This document shows positions 33,524-46,000 of a stretch of DNA of 64,000 nt, piece after piece (positions within the stretch are counted from its first letter, which is position 1; every line of letters starts with the position of its first letter). Below the pieces are notes generated by a model that saw only the letters and a program-made list of their open reading frames with translations, had not been told where the DNA came from and made no database searches. This DNA comes from Asterochloris sp. CNOR1. Lineage: Eukaryota; Chlorophyta; Trebouxiophyceae; Trebouxiales; Trebouxiaceae. The stretch lies in contig OZ017755.1 in assembly GCA_963969365.1 (NCBI GenBank), positions 1,922,001 to 1,986,000 on the forward strand, written 5' to 3'. A program made the translations under genes and the position numbers.

Positions 33524-36003
33524 ATGTCCGGACCAGGCTTCCTCACCCTGAAGGGCTTTGTCAGTGGCAACGACCTGGGCGGGCGCCAGGGCAACAGCGG
33601 GTACAGCCGATTCGGGGGCCGTGCTGACTTGCGCAAGGAGATCAATGATATCCACTTCACAGCAAGTGTCACTGACAACAGCCTGCGGGACTATGAGAAC
33701 GCCCCCCAGATCAGGGATGGCGTCATCACTGCTGAGAAGCGCATCAACAGTGAGTGCTGCGCTGCACTGATCGTCCAGCCGTGCTTGACTTGCATAGCGC
33801 GACTCACTGTCAGCTGTCCTTGGAGGTACTTGTACTGTCGTGATGCGATCGCAGCATTGCAGGCTGGGCAGAGGTGTCGGGTTGTCTGCTTACTGCTGCA
33901 CAATTGGCATTTTGGGGCTGCACTGAGTTGGCGCTTTGCAGACCTGCTCTGCTGCACTGTGATTCCCAGGTGAGCTTTTGATTGTGTGGCCAGCAAGCCA
34001 CTAACCTAGGAGCAATTTGGCTGCAGAGCTGTCAGGTATGCCCTTGTCTGTAGCACATGAACCTTGATCATGGCTGTGCTAAGTGCCAGAGACTGCACCT
34101 CTGAATGCCCTGCTGCTGGAGCTCCAGTAACATAATGCACTGCCACTGTATGCAGTGCAGTGCCTTTGCGGCTGCTGCAATCACCACTTTGAGCTGTATG
34201 AGGTAGCCTCTGCCAGGGTGCATCTGCCTGTGCTCATGCTTGCTGCCGCCTGTCTAAGGCTGTCCCTGCGCTGCACTGCAGACAAATCCAACTTTGGCGT
34301 GGGCTACGACCTGGGAGCACAAAATGTGTTTGCCAGCATCTCTGGCGACACCAATGTGTCCAACAAGCCGATCTCAGCCAAGGCCATTTGGTTCCAGAGG
34401 GGCAATGCAGTGCGCACAGAGGCAGACGTGAAGCTGGACCACCGGCAAAAGCTGTGGGGCACGTGAGTCACACTCCGCTCAATGATGCACATGCTGCCAG
34501 CCTGCTGCGCTTCTGCACCGGTCTGAGGTGATGGAGGGGGGGCCAGCAGAGTGCTGCTACCTGGCATGAGAGCCTTGCCTGTGCCTCTGCCGAGAAGCTG
34601 CCTGCAAACACCCTGAGCCCTGCGTTTGGCCTGTTTTGGTCTGCAATCTTAGCAGAGACCTGCAGCTGAGCACAAGACTCAGCTTTCCTAAGTGCCCACT
34701 GACCCACAGGGGAATGCATTCTGTTGCCAATGCAGCCCACTTCGCTTGAGAGCTGCAGAGGGGCCACCCGCAAAGTCACCCTTATAGTGTCTGACACCAC
34801 TCCTGTGCCCTGCAGATACACCTTCAACACTGCTGCCAACGCAGCCAACTCCACCTTCACCAACCTGAAGGAGCGGTCGGGCTTCATCATCGAGCCCTTC
34901 ACGGTGCCCATCGCCACTGCGGCAGCCGCGTACAAGTTCAAGCATGATGACTACATCATTGAGCCCCAGTACGACTTCCACAAGAACTCCGCGTATCTCT
35001 CAGTGCAGAGGGACAGGTGAGGGAGGTTCAGGGAAAAGCGCTGCTGCAGGGGGGGGTACTGCTGGTGCCCTGCCAGGGCAGGCTGAGCGCATGTGGAGTG
35101 CATGTGCTGTTTGGGCAGGTGCTGCTGAGTGTGTTCTAGGAATGTGCTGGTGCTGGAGAAGTCAGTGCAGAGGGACACATATGGCGTTGCCAGACTGTGC
35201 TGCAGGCAATGCTGCACATGCACGTATACCGACTGTGCTTGGGCACATGCTGCATGTCTATGGACAACCTGTGAATGCTGCCCGTACTGCCAGGCCATGA
35301 GCTGGAATGGTGGCAGCTGTAGACCTCCAGGCATGCTTGGGGCAGACAAGCTGCAAGTCAGCAGTCTGCATGCTGCTACTGTTGCCTGCCCTGCCAAGAT
35401 GTATGGTCATGCGCTGCAGCTTCTTCCGCAACAACAATGTGAAAGGCCACTATGCCTTCAAGGAGGAGACCGCAATGTTGGAGTTTGGCTACCAGCCTAA
35501 GGATGAGTACGTCCCTCTGGGCAAGGTGAGCTCCCTGCCCAGCTTGCCGGGCGTCAAATAGCCCTCAAGGCGCTTACCTGTGCACAGGAACGCACTCTGC
35601 CCGGTTGCTGAAAGGTGAAACATACTGCAAATGCACATGGTCTGGTGCAGCTGAAGCTGGTACTGACCTCAGGAAATGGCACGTGAACCTGTGCCGTCCA
35701 GCAGAAGTCTGTGTCCAGCGAGTGTCAAAGGCCTCGTGGACGCTTCGCTCTGTACTGCAAGGCAGGCTTCTTAGCTGGGTGTGCTTGGTGGTGCAGGTGT
35801 TTCTGAAGGGCAAGGTTGGCAGGCGCGGCGTTGGCCCCGCAAGCGTGGGCTTCATCGTTGACAAGCAGGTGGGCCCTCTGCCTTGTGGCACCTGTTCTAT
35901 GCTTGGTGATTCTGCTCCCATGCACTGCTTCACAAGGTGCTAATCACGAGCTCGTCAGCCTTGTTTGACTCCTTGCGGTATTGTGTTGCAGCTCAACCTC
36001 TGA
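33524..36003 (+). CDS. OEP24: OEP24-like chloroplast outer-envelope pore protein
   Basis: OEP24 is a beta-barrel solute channel of the plastid outer envelope. Six exons, all in phase, give 265 residues: 33524-33749, 34282-34462, 34816-35016, 35420-35525, 35797-35868, 35992-36003. The order of amphipathic strands follows plant OEP24: FTASVTDNSL, FGVGYDLGAQNVFASISGD, PISAKAIWFQRGNAVRTEAD, KLWGTYTFN, IIEPQYDFHKNSAYLSVQR, NNNVKGHYAFKEETAMLEFG, KVFLKGKVG. The FEPxYD...K-like block and the following strand are the best match. As expected for a beta-barrel there is no signal peptide or hydrophobic helix. The last exon codes only three residues and the stop. Other small barrels are conceivable, but a VDAC fingerprint is absent. 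Confidence 0.72.
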
Positions 36004-36248
36004 GCAGCAGTCCTTCGTTTACATTGAGATAGAATTGAGACACAGACATTCACGTGCAGAGGTCCTAAGTGCATAAGCCATGTCAAATCTCATCCTGACA
36101 GTTTTGAAGAAGCCATGTGCTTTTGAGCTTTCAAGCATGCGTACAGATGAGGCTAGACAATTCACCATGCAAAAGAATCGTTTCATAGGAAAGAATTGTA
36201 TAACACGTCAATGTCAGCAAGTTGATGACCCTTTAAGCCACCATCCTG

Positions 36249-39200
36249 TCATCTGTAGATGTGCATGCGCCCTGAAGCAGTGCCGGCCGCCAAGATAGGG
36301 TGTGCGGGATGGACTGCATGCCTGCTGCTGATTGCAGTTTGAAACTCGCTGCTTACCTGCATTTGCTCCTTCCCGGTGGCATTGATGATGTCCACCTGCA
36401 GAGCGGCAGCTTGTAAGATGGCAGGCTGCAAGACAAACATGCCACCCAAGATTCAGCCTCTCAGGCACCCTCCTATCTCAGGCACACACTCACGCTGCGC
36501 TTCATGGAGCCACAGATGACAGCATCGCTCCTTGGCCCCCAGATTGCCCTGAAGGGCACCACCCAACGCCCTGTGTTGTTGTAGTGGTCAAAGCTCTGCA
36601 TCTCTTCGAGATCTCTCTTGCTGTCCCACACCTTCAGTGTGTTATCCCGGGAGCAGGTCAGCACCCTGCCGGAGCCTGCAGGCAGCCCAAGGCCAGGAGC
36701 AGTGACATGCAAGTTAGCTCTTGTGGCAGCTGACACAGCATCTGTGGGGCAACCTTGTACCATTCAGAGTGCAAGGCGCACCATCTGGTGCAAAGAACAA
36801 GGCGAGGCGGAGTGACATGCAAGGTTCCTGCTTGATGGCAGCTGCCCAACACTTGAGGGGCACCTTAAATCGTACAAAGTAAAAGGCGCACCATCTGGTG
36901 CAAAGAAGGCGCTCTGGCACGTCAAGCTGTGCATGGCCGTGGCAGCTGGCTTGGACCCCTTGCCCATCTTGCGCAGGTCAAACATGGCGATGCTGTTGTC
37001 GCTGCAGCTGGTGACGAAGTAGCGCTCCTCCCCCGGTTCGACCTGCAGGTCACAGAGCACCCCGCTGGTGCTTCGGTCCACTCATCTAAGGTTTGCCCGA
37101 CCCAGACAAGGGCTGGTCATGGCACTGGGCGTCTGTGCATTTAGAAGCACTCTGAGATCGACCATGCTGCACCAGAGTGCTGCCCTCTGAGGCGCAGGGG
37201 CCCTGCAGGCTCCAGCGGTGAGCTGCCCTGCAAAGTACAGCAGGGCTGCACGCTGCAGCACCAGCGAGCTCACATGGATTGTGTTGATCTTCTTGTCGTG
37301 CACATTGACCGCCTCCTGCCTGCCCTCTTCACGGCGGTCCCACACCTCCAGATTGCCATCATTATCCCCCAAAATGCCACAGTTGCCATCTGCAGGGGCG
37401 CAGGCTCATCTCACAGGCGAGCACAGGCACTCTGGGTAACAGAGTTCTGCAGTTGTGGCCTGTTGATGCCATTCACGACAGGCACGGGCTGACCAGATGC
37501 AGGCAAACAAGCCTTCCACGTGGCTCCAGCCAGGTGCACCACAACACAGCCAGCCTCCACCCACAGCAGGTCGTATCTGCACCCCTTGCCTCCATACAGG
37601 CAGTCAAGCCCTGCACGCTGTTGACTGCCGCCAACTTGCAAGCGCCAAAGGCCACCACCTGCTGGAGAAAGAGGGGCACCTACCTGACATGCAATCCATG
37701 GCAGAGTACTCTGCATCCTCATCAGTGATGAGCAGCTCAAAGCGCCCCGCCTGCGCGTCCAGCATGCGCAGGGAGCCATCGTAGGACGCCGTGAACAGCT
37801 TGCAGGCCGCGCCAGACCCACCAGCCCACCTGCGGCGCACCAGCAAGGAATGCCAGAGTGTGCAGCAGCAGCGCTCATCCAGGGAGCCCAGCACCTCGCC
37901 AAGCACCTCCTCAGCAGTTGACAGTCGCTCTGCAGCTACCATGCCAAGCGCCCTGGCAGGCTGACCTGAGGCCTGGCACATGTGGCCGGATCAGCTGCAC
38001 TTCCTGACCCCCGTGGCAGGCCGAACCCTGGTGCCTGACACTTGCTGATGGTGCACTCACCTGACCCACCACCCTTCCCTGACGGAGGCGTGCACCACCA
38101 TGCTGCCTGACCACATAGCAACTCACCTGAGGCCTGAAACGTACTGGAAGTGCGGCTGCAGCTCAAGGACTCCGTCGTCATCACCATCCTCCTCCGTCAC
38201 TTCTGTCTGGCCGCCAGCTCCTTTCTTCACGCCTGCAGCAAGACGACACCAGCCCGGTGAGGTGGCTGCCAACCAGCCGTCGTCACCTCCTCGGCCGCAG
38301 AGGTAACCAGCCATCAAGGGAGGGGACTCAGACTGCAGGACCAGCCTGCAGTCTGCCCACAGGCAACAACACAGATCCTTGTTGCCAAAGGCTATCAGGC
38401 AGGCTCCGCATAGCCCCCACATGGACCCCGTGCCATGGCCTGCAGTGGCCACCGGCGGCTGCACTCAGCTGCAACGCACCGCCTGGCAAGGCGATTGCAG
38501 CATGCAGCTCCTTGATGGGTGGCCAAGGACTTGCCTGTGGTGACGCCTTTGACATCGTCCCCCTCCCCCCGGGCAGGCGAGGCTGCCCGGTTTTCCTTGC
38601 TGGCGCTGGCGCTGGGCCGCGCGCCCAGGCACTCATCCACACTCCACAGCCCGACATGGCCCGACTTGTCAGCTGCCGCAATCACGAGAGCGGAGCTGCT
38701 GGGATGGAAGGCCAGGTGCACAATGCCGTTCCTCGTCATCTGCAGAGCAGGTGCATCTACGGCTGAGGTCGGCCTCACTCCCACTACCAAGCTGGGTCGT
38801 CATGCATGGCAGCAGGCAGCATGCAGCACCCAGCCTGGCCAGCACCATGGCCGTCGTGCAGCCTGCAGCAGCTCCCCAAAAGAGTGCAGCACTGTGCAAC
38901 TCAGAGGAAGCACCAAGCCTGACGATGTGCTGCCAAATCTCCTTGCCCACCTTGGCCACATCTCGTTCCTCCAGCTGCAGCCGTGTCAGGGCAGAAAAGG
39001 TCGGTGACGCGGCCTTCTTGCTCTTGGCTCTGCCAGACGCTGACTGGGTCAGCAGCTGCAGGAAGGCCTCATCGCTGCTCTCTTTCCCATTCTCGCTCTT
39101 GAAGTCAACTGGGCCTGCACACCACAGTGGTCAGACTTTGCAACTGTCCACTCCCTTCAAGAGGTGCCTGTGACACTCATCTTGGGGTGTCGACTATAGT

Positions 39201-40933
39201 TTCAGAGTTGCTGGTGAACAGTGTTGCCTGCTAGGCATGTGCAGCAACCCATATTTAGGGGTTCAAACGCAGTGACCAAAAATGTAAAATGTTGTCAGCC
39301 ACAAGCTCCATTGCAGATGGCTGACAGGATCAACCGACCCTCAGCACCGTGGACACCCAACAGATTACTGCAGCAACCAGGTCTGCGCTGCACATTCAGA
39401 CATGACCAGCTGCAAGATGCAAGCATCACACGTCCTGAAATTGTCTGCCCTCCCCGGCACTGCAAAGGATCAGCAGAATAGCTGCAACACAGCTGCCCAG
39501 TCCCTTACGGTCCCCTGCCACCACAATTACAGCAGCAAAAGCAGCCCCATGGCCTGCAGCTGCAGCAGCACAACATTTCAGCGGCTGACTTGAGCTGAGT
39601 GCATCTCCCTGTCCCCTTCAGGTGCAGCCCTGTCAAGCTGCACTGCTTGTGACCTGCTGCACCCGGCCTGACTGGGAACACACCTTTGATCTTCTAGCGT
39701 TTGTGCTGTTGCCATGAGCTTGCTGTCCCTGAAGACCCAAAGGGAAGACCTGGGCTTTGCCGAGCTCCCCTACAAACACCAACAAGACCAATCCCCACCT
39801 TATTTCTGCATTCTTTACGGAACGCGAAACTGGCTTTGCCTAGACGGGCACCCAGCCTAATCCCCTCTCCCAACAGCAGCAAAATTCCGCAAAACCTAAC
39901 CTCCAGGGTGCCGCTCCTTGGGCGCCCTCTGCTCAGGCTCCTCCAGGTGCGCCCCCTCGGGCCTGACGCCGTTCTCATACTGGACCCGGAACCGCCCGTT
40001 CAGGTCATAGTCCACTGCCATGACCGCTGGACTTGACCCCCCGCTGCCGCAGGCTTGCGCGCCGCGGCACATCAGCAGCCTCCTGCAGGGGAGTGCCCGC
40101 TGTCATTTGTGAAATGAGGGACAGCAAAGCTGTTGTTGAACTGACCTGCCACATGTGGATGAGTACCAGGCAAGTGCCCTTGACAGTTTGGCATGACAGT
40201 GCAGCAAAGCAGGCAGGGCGTTCATGGTCCCTAGGGACAGAAGCAAGCGTTTTGGTTCTGGTGCATTCACTGAGACCAGATCGTGCCACAAACATGACAG
40301 CCTCACAGTGCATATGAAGACAGCCACACCACATCGACGCAGACAGGAAACAGCAGCACATCAAACAGCAAGCATACCAAACACAAGCAGCAACGTTTGC
40401 TGCGTGGTGCTCACCATCTTCTTGCGCTTGGCAGAGATACCTCGCTGCTTGGCCTCCCTCCTGGGCTTGTCAGGCACAGCCTGCTGGGCAATACTAGGCA
40501 GCTGCAGGGCCTTCATACGTTCCTGATTGCGCAGGATCTGTGCTTGCCTGGCCCTTTCATATTCGCTGGCAGGCTCCTGCAGGCAACGTCAACCCGGCCA
40601 GTGTGCCTCTGCACCAAAGCCGACCAGCCAGCAGGCCAGAACAGGTTCTGGTAGATCAGAGGTGGGGTGCTGATCCACTGAAGGGAGGCACATGCAGGAT
40701 CCAGAGGCAATGAGGGGCCACATAGTCCATTGGGACAGCATGAAAATGGCACAGCACATTGTTGTGGTGATGCAGCAAGCACAGGCTAAGCTCACTTTAT
40801 GCTTTGATGTGGCTGTGAGCAGTCCAGCCCTGTCACTGTCCTGAGGCTCTGGCTTGACAGTGAGCACTTCAGCCTCCTCACTCTCCTGACCCACCTCTGC
40901 ATCCTCCTTCACTGCAGCCTGCAGGAAGCACAT
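36249..40933 (-). CDS. WDR76: WDR76-like WD40 protein (DNA-damage/CUL4-type propeller)
   Basis: WDR76/Cmr1 proteins are nuclear seven-blade propellers linked to CUL4-DDB1 and replication stress. N-terminal exons are acidic and basic: EDAEVGQESEEAEVLTVKPE, then YERARQAQILRNQERMKAL...RGISAKRKKM (family-type basic helix), MAVDYDLNGRFRVQYENGV and EERDVAKVGKEIWQ. Blades follow: GIVHLAFHPSSSALVIAAAD, KSGHVGLWSVDE, KLFTASYDGSLRMLDAQAG, MGDNDGNLEVWDRREEGRQE, YFVTSCSDNSIAMFDLRKM, RVLTCSRDNTLKVWDSKRD, GRWVVPFRAIWGP...AVICGS, and a last exon AGTASGRMHIYR with stop at 36249-36251. Start at 40933 is tentative because CTTCCTGCAG just after it could be an acceptor. A tandem duplication lies at about 36690-36908. 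It ends 245 bp from the convergent OEP24 gene. Confidence 0.75.
36690..36908. repeat. Diverged ~110-bp tandem duplication spanning an exon-intron border of WDR76
   Basis: Two adjacent copies end in the identical GGCGCACCATCTGGTGCAAA GAA (36775-36797 and 36886-36908) and share CAGTGACATGCAAG-type starts with scattered differences between. On the coding strand each copy encodes FFAPDGAP followed by a possible donor region, so the duplication copied the end of a WD-repeat exon. Confidence 0.8.
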
Positions 40934-41299
40934 GCTGCCTCAATGCATGTACATGAGAAGGCACAGTACCTGCAGCGTGCTGGGAGTGCTTGCCTGTCTC
41001 AGAGCAATGAGTACATGAAGTCAAGGTGTGGTGGTGCTACTCAGATGCACAATGAGCTGCACAATCCCTCAGAAACACACTCCAAGAAACACACAGCAAC
41101 TGGCTCACAGAGACAGCTCACGAGGCATTGACAGAGCTTGTCTGTGCCATGAAGTGACGACAGTATGGATCACACTCTGATTAGCAACAGCTTCAACTCT
41201 TGAAACCCAGCACAGAAGATGTTACAAGCAGCTTTCAGTGACAATCAGCAACAGGGGAGTGACACTAGTCACTGTTGTCTGGTTCCCGATCCTCAGCAA

Positions 41300-42854
41300 C
41301 TTTTGCTGCCACGGCATTCCCTCCTTGCTGCCCCGCTTGCTGCTGCTGGGTGAAGCTGCACCCTTGCCCTTGCTCCCCTGCTTGCTGCTGGCAGGGCTGC
41401 TGGTGACACTGCACTCCCACTGTCGCTGCCCACCCCTGGCTCCTCAGCAGCCTCCGCTTTCTTTACCCGCTTTTGCTTCTTCTTGGGCTGCTCTTCCTCC
41501 TCAGCAGGCGCCTCAGGGGCAGGGTGCTCCTTGTCAAAAGGCATGTGCTTCCTCCTCTGGGACTCCAAACAGCTCATAGAACTGCTGACGCTCTGCCTCT
41601 CGCAGGTCCTGCACCCCCTGCATGTGCACAACGCCGCCAACTCAGAAGGTCACAACAGGAGCAATCAGCAGCTCATGAGGGCTGACATGTGTCCTGGGCA
41701 GCATGTGGACTCACAGACTGCTGCAGGGAGGTGAAGTTGACGGGGCCGGGCAGCACTGCACCAGGGCCTCCCAGCACAGTGCTGCTATTGAGCGCCGTGC
41801 AATGCATTGCAGGAAACCACAGCCGTCGGGCTGCAACGCAATACAATGAGCAGAGCCCAGACTTGCCTGGAGCTTGAGGGGGCCCCACTCCTTGGCCTGC
41901 TCCAGCACAGGCTTCAGCTCCAGTCCAGCAGACTTGAGGCTGAGAAACTTCTTCTGGTGGCCACAGGTGATCTGGAAACGAACATCCCCCTGCAAAACGG
42001 GCAGGGGTATGCATCAGCTGTCACAACCCTGTCTGCATGAATGGTGGCACCAAGCAAGATCTGGCTGAAGAGATTCCGTCCCTGTGCGCCATGTTGGCAC
42101 CATCTTCTGCAACACCTGAGACGCATGCCTGCCAAAGTTGCGGCTACAGATGCTGGACATGCGTGCTGGTGCCCATGCCCAGCTTGCACCAGCTGAGACT
42201 CTTGTCTGTTCAAGTATGGGGGTTAGCATGATTGCCCTGCACATTTGATAGCAGCGTTTGCCGCCCACCTTCTTGAACTTCTCCCCTGTCCGCTTGTCCA
42301 TTCCGAAGCCGGCCTTCTTGCCTTCACAGTACTCCAGCTTGCAGCCTTCTAGGAATGCCTGCATCTTCTGCACAGGGGGTAGCACCTCATCGTCAGGGCA
42401 GCCCTTGGCCAGCCAGACCATGCAGGTGCCATGCTGCACATTGCACATCCACTCAGCAGCTGCATGCTTGACGGTCAACCCTATGGAATCTGTATTCTAA
42501 CTCGCTGCCTATGCAGAGCCTCAGATACATGTCACCTGCCAGCCTGGATGGAGCTCAACTTCCAAGCAGGATGCAGCCATGCCCTGCCTTGCCCAGCTTG
42601 ACCCACCCCTGCCACCCTGTGGAGACACGCCCACCAGCATATATTTCCATGCCAACCCTCCACTCTCCTGCATGCAATGCCCATGTTTTGACCTCTAGTC
42701 TAGTCCCTGGGGCGCCGGGCTGGTGATGAGAAGCTGTCAACCTCACCCTTCTCAATCTTGTCCCCTGTACTTTTACAAGTTGAGCGCCCACTCTTGGCTT
42801 CCTCAACTTGAGGACATTCTCTTTTTTCTCCTGCTCATCTGCACCATCCCCCAT
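41300..42854 (-). CDS. Lysine-rich protein of unknown function
   Basis: I do not recognise the family. Exons 42854-42747 (MGDGADEQEKKENVLKLRKP), 42466-42269 (WMCNVQHGTCMVWLAKGCPD, LEGCKLEYCEGKKAGFGMDK, TGEKFKK) and 41989-41867 (GDVRFQITCGHQKKFLSLKS, PVLEQAKEWGPLKLQ) join exactly in phase. The third ends at a GC donor (GCAAGT). Exons near 41780-41710 (PGPVNFTSLQQS) and 41617 onward (LREAERQQFYELFGVPEEEA) follow. Then comes an acidic/basic tail (EEEEQPKKKQKRVKKAEAAE) reached after an apparent one-base shift in the A4 run 41536-41539, and a Ser/Lys-rich end (SSKQGSKGKGAASPSSSKRG). Scattered Cys pairs could bind metal. The basic tail suggests a nuclear protein. The 3' end is approximate. Confidence 0.55.
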
Positions 42855-43027
42855 GATCTTATTCTGGGTGAATGCCCTGCTTGAATGGAGTGATGAACGG
42901 CGTCAGCAAGGACTCTGACCAGGGGAACCCTCCGAAAGTCCAGACGAAACTCTGACCACCGGACATGCCGCCACGACAGACTCACACTAAATAATGAAAA
43001 TTCACACTCATGCATGTGACCCTCGTG

Positions 43028-46000
43028 CTACTCAGCAGTCACATCAACTCTGTGCCAGGCATTATTAACGACCCCTCTTAGATTCCAAAGTGGTTCTGTA
43101 TTGTCTGGCTGGGTGTTGTAAGCTGCATCTACCGCTCGGGCTGACAAGCTGGATGGTTCCTGACTGGGGGATCAACACCTCAGCTTTCCACAGGGTCCAG
43201 GCCCAAGCTCTGCATTCACAGCAGCAGGACACTGGCCAATCACGCTCGCTGCCAGACATGCATGACAAGCATGGCAGGGCCTGATGGGCATGGCAGGCTT
43301 GTGACAGCAGATGTTCACAGCAGCTACGCGGGAAGGCATGCTCACCTATTCCGCTTGCCACCCTCCTTTATGAGCTCAGCTGTCTGCCAGGTCTTGCCGC
43401 CATCAGCAGACACATCAACCCTCACGATGGCATGGCCGCCTCCACTGAATGCGTACCCCCTAACTGTGGGCAGAAGCAGAGCTGGCATTCAGTACTTGTC
43501 TGCCAGGAAGACTCAGCAGCAGGGTAGTCAATGCAGGGGTAGAACAGGGGCCTCCGGGACCAGCGTGGACTGGCAATGTGCAAAATGCAAGTGGACTGGC
43601 AATGTGCAAAATGCAGGGAACCTTGCAGCCTCCTGAGCTCCCCTCTCATGTACGGCCCAGACCAGAGCATATGATGAACATCAAGCCCTGAGCAACCGTC
43701 ACCTGACATTGGAGGCCGGAGAACATTTACATGGGACGCTGCTGCCAACCCGTACCGCATTGATGGGCAGGCAGGCCAATTGACCAGGAAGCTGACCTGG
43801 GACTTCATGGCCTGCATCCACTTTCTCGCCCGGCTTGGGCTCACAGATGGCTGATGTCACAGGGGTCTCCTGGATGGCTGGTGCACTGTTCCAGTCCACG
43901 TTGTCCCAGTCCACACTGGGGCTGAAGGATTTGTAGTCTGACTGCAGGACCACGCACTTCTATTGAAGCTTCTGCACGCTAGTCTTGGCTCAGTCGTCAT
44001 CAAGGGCTGCGGGTGTTTGTGGGCTGGCTGCAAGGGAAAGCATACTATACAGGCCTTTGCAGAGCAGCGCTGTCACTCTGCATGCTGAGGCAGACAAAGT
44101 TGTGTCTGCAGGAGACTGCAGGGGCCAGCATCGCCTCAACCACATGTATATGAATCATGCAGCACATGTTACCTCAGCTTGCCTGCCTTGGCCAGTCTGC
44201 TGTCACAGTCTGCAGCTCATGTTGCCCGCCAACCTCCCAGCATCAAGCAGCAGCTCTGCTACAATGTGCCAGAGTTGATCAATGTGGGCCACATTGGAGT
44301 GGCAAAGCCCAGAGGTGCAGGTGCCTGCTGACTCACCTGCTGCCAGTGGCTCTGGCTCTCGTCCTTGCTTGCAATGATGCGGGAGAGCCACTTCACGCTG
44401 CGAGCCCCAGTGATACCAGGCACCACCACACGCAGGGGAAAGCCGTGGTCAAATGGCAAGGTCCTGCAGGGGACCAAAGGAAGAATGGTAAGCTGGACTC
44501 CACTAGTCCATGACTTTTGCCTTGGTCATAGAGCCAGGCTCTGGCTCAGCAGCATGTAGGCTGACGTATGACAAGGTATACCTGCTGGGAGCAGGCTCCA
44601 AAACTTGACAGCCACCTGCCAGGCTGCTGAGCAGGCCAGGCTCTGATGCTGGCCCTGTGCAGGGTGTATGCCCCAGCCTTACCGGCCATTCATCTCGTAG
44701 GCCAGCAGCACATCGCCAAAGGGCCCAGCAGCCTTCTCCACCGGGATGGACGCGCCATAGCAGGTCCCGCTGACATCGCTATCCAATCCCTCAAACTGCA
44801 CATGCTCCACCTGCAAATGCAGGCGTAGCCATACACATCTGGTCCTAGCCAGGTGTGCTTGAGTCAGCCCTGCTGGCAGCAGCTCCACAGAGTGCACATG
44901 CTCCACCTGATGGATGGCACAAGGAGGGGATGTTGCAGGAGAACCAGGTAGAAGGTAATGGTACTGATTGTCTGCGGTGGATTCCAAGCATGTCACATTT
45001 GCAGACAGTGCCTGGCAGCTTGTCTGGAGCACCAGAAGCAAGCGCATTCTGACATGTTTCAGTTCAGCCTGTACATCTGTCCAGCATGTGTCACCTCGTT
45101 GGCCGTGCGCTCGTCAAAGCCAGCATACTCAAGCACATCCCTCAAGCGGACGCCTGCCCACTCCGCATTACCGATGGCACCTGGAGGCAGGCAGGCCAGC
45201 AGCTGGGTAAGTGTTTGACTGCAGTACAGTATCTGCCCACTTCCCGCTGGCACAGGGACGCAACCAGGATGGCAGCTTGATCCGGGGAACAGGTACCAAA
45301 CAGTCACTTCACCCCTCAGGCAAAGCTAGCCTGCCTGACCGTCAACACATTGTTGGCGAGGCAGTGCAGCTGCTTCCTGCAGCCAAGTGCTTGACTGGGC
45401 GCTGATCGTGGCTGTGACTCTACTGTGCTAGAAGCAGCTGGCTCAGATGCTATGTGCACTGCTCATGCTCCTACGCTCCCAAAGGTAAGTGAACAGGCAA
45501 AGCACCGCACGAGGAGCACTGCAGGACAGGACAGTGCGCTGATGCCATGCAGGCTGTGCAGCTTGAGCTCAGCTGCTGCGTGCACCCACCAATGCTCCAG
45601 TCCAGCCCCTTGATGGGCTTGACGGCTGACAGCTCGTGCCGCCGATTGCCAGAACACTGCAGTGTGGCCGAGAGGGAGTGCTTCTTGAATTTGGTCTTCA
45701 GGTCTTGCAGCGACAGCTCCACTGTGCGTAGGCCCTCACCCTCCACACGCAGCTGCACCACAGCAGTCAGTACTGGGTGGGAACTGAGAACCACTCTCCT
45801 GTCCTTCGCATTCTGGTAGCATGGCCGGCCCAGGTTGGTAGCACACAGCCATGGCTGGCAGCGGCACAGCAGAGGAGGCTCCCCAGACCTCTTGCCTGCA
45901 TCTGCAGCTGACAGGTCCCGCAACACGTGGAACGCAACACAGTCTCAGGGAGCTCTGGCAGGGAGGGGGAACTGCAGCCCCGTGTGATTGCTTCCAGCTT

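Noticed and set aside
33524-36003. VDAC porin
   Set aside because: A beta-barrel fits, but strand motifs match OEP24 and no VDAC eukaryotic-porin signature is present.
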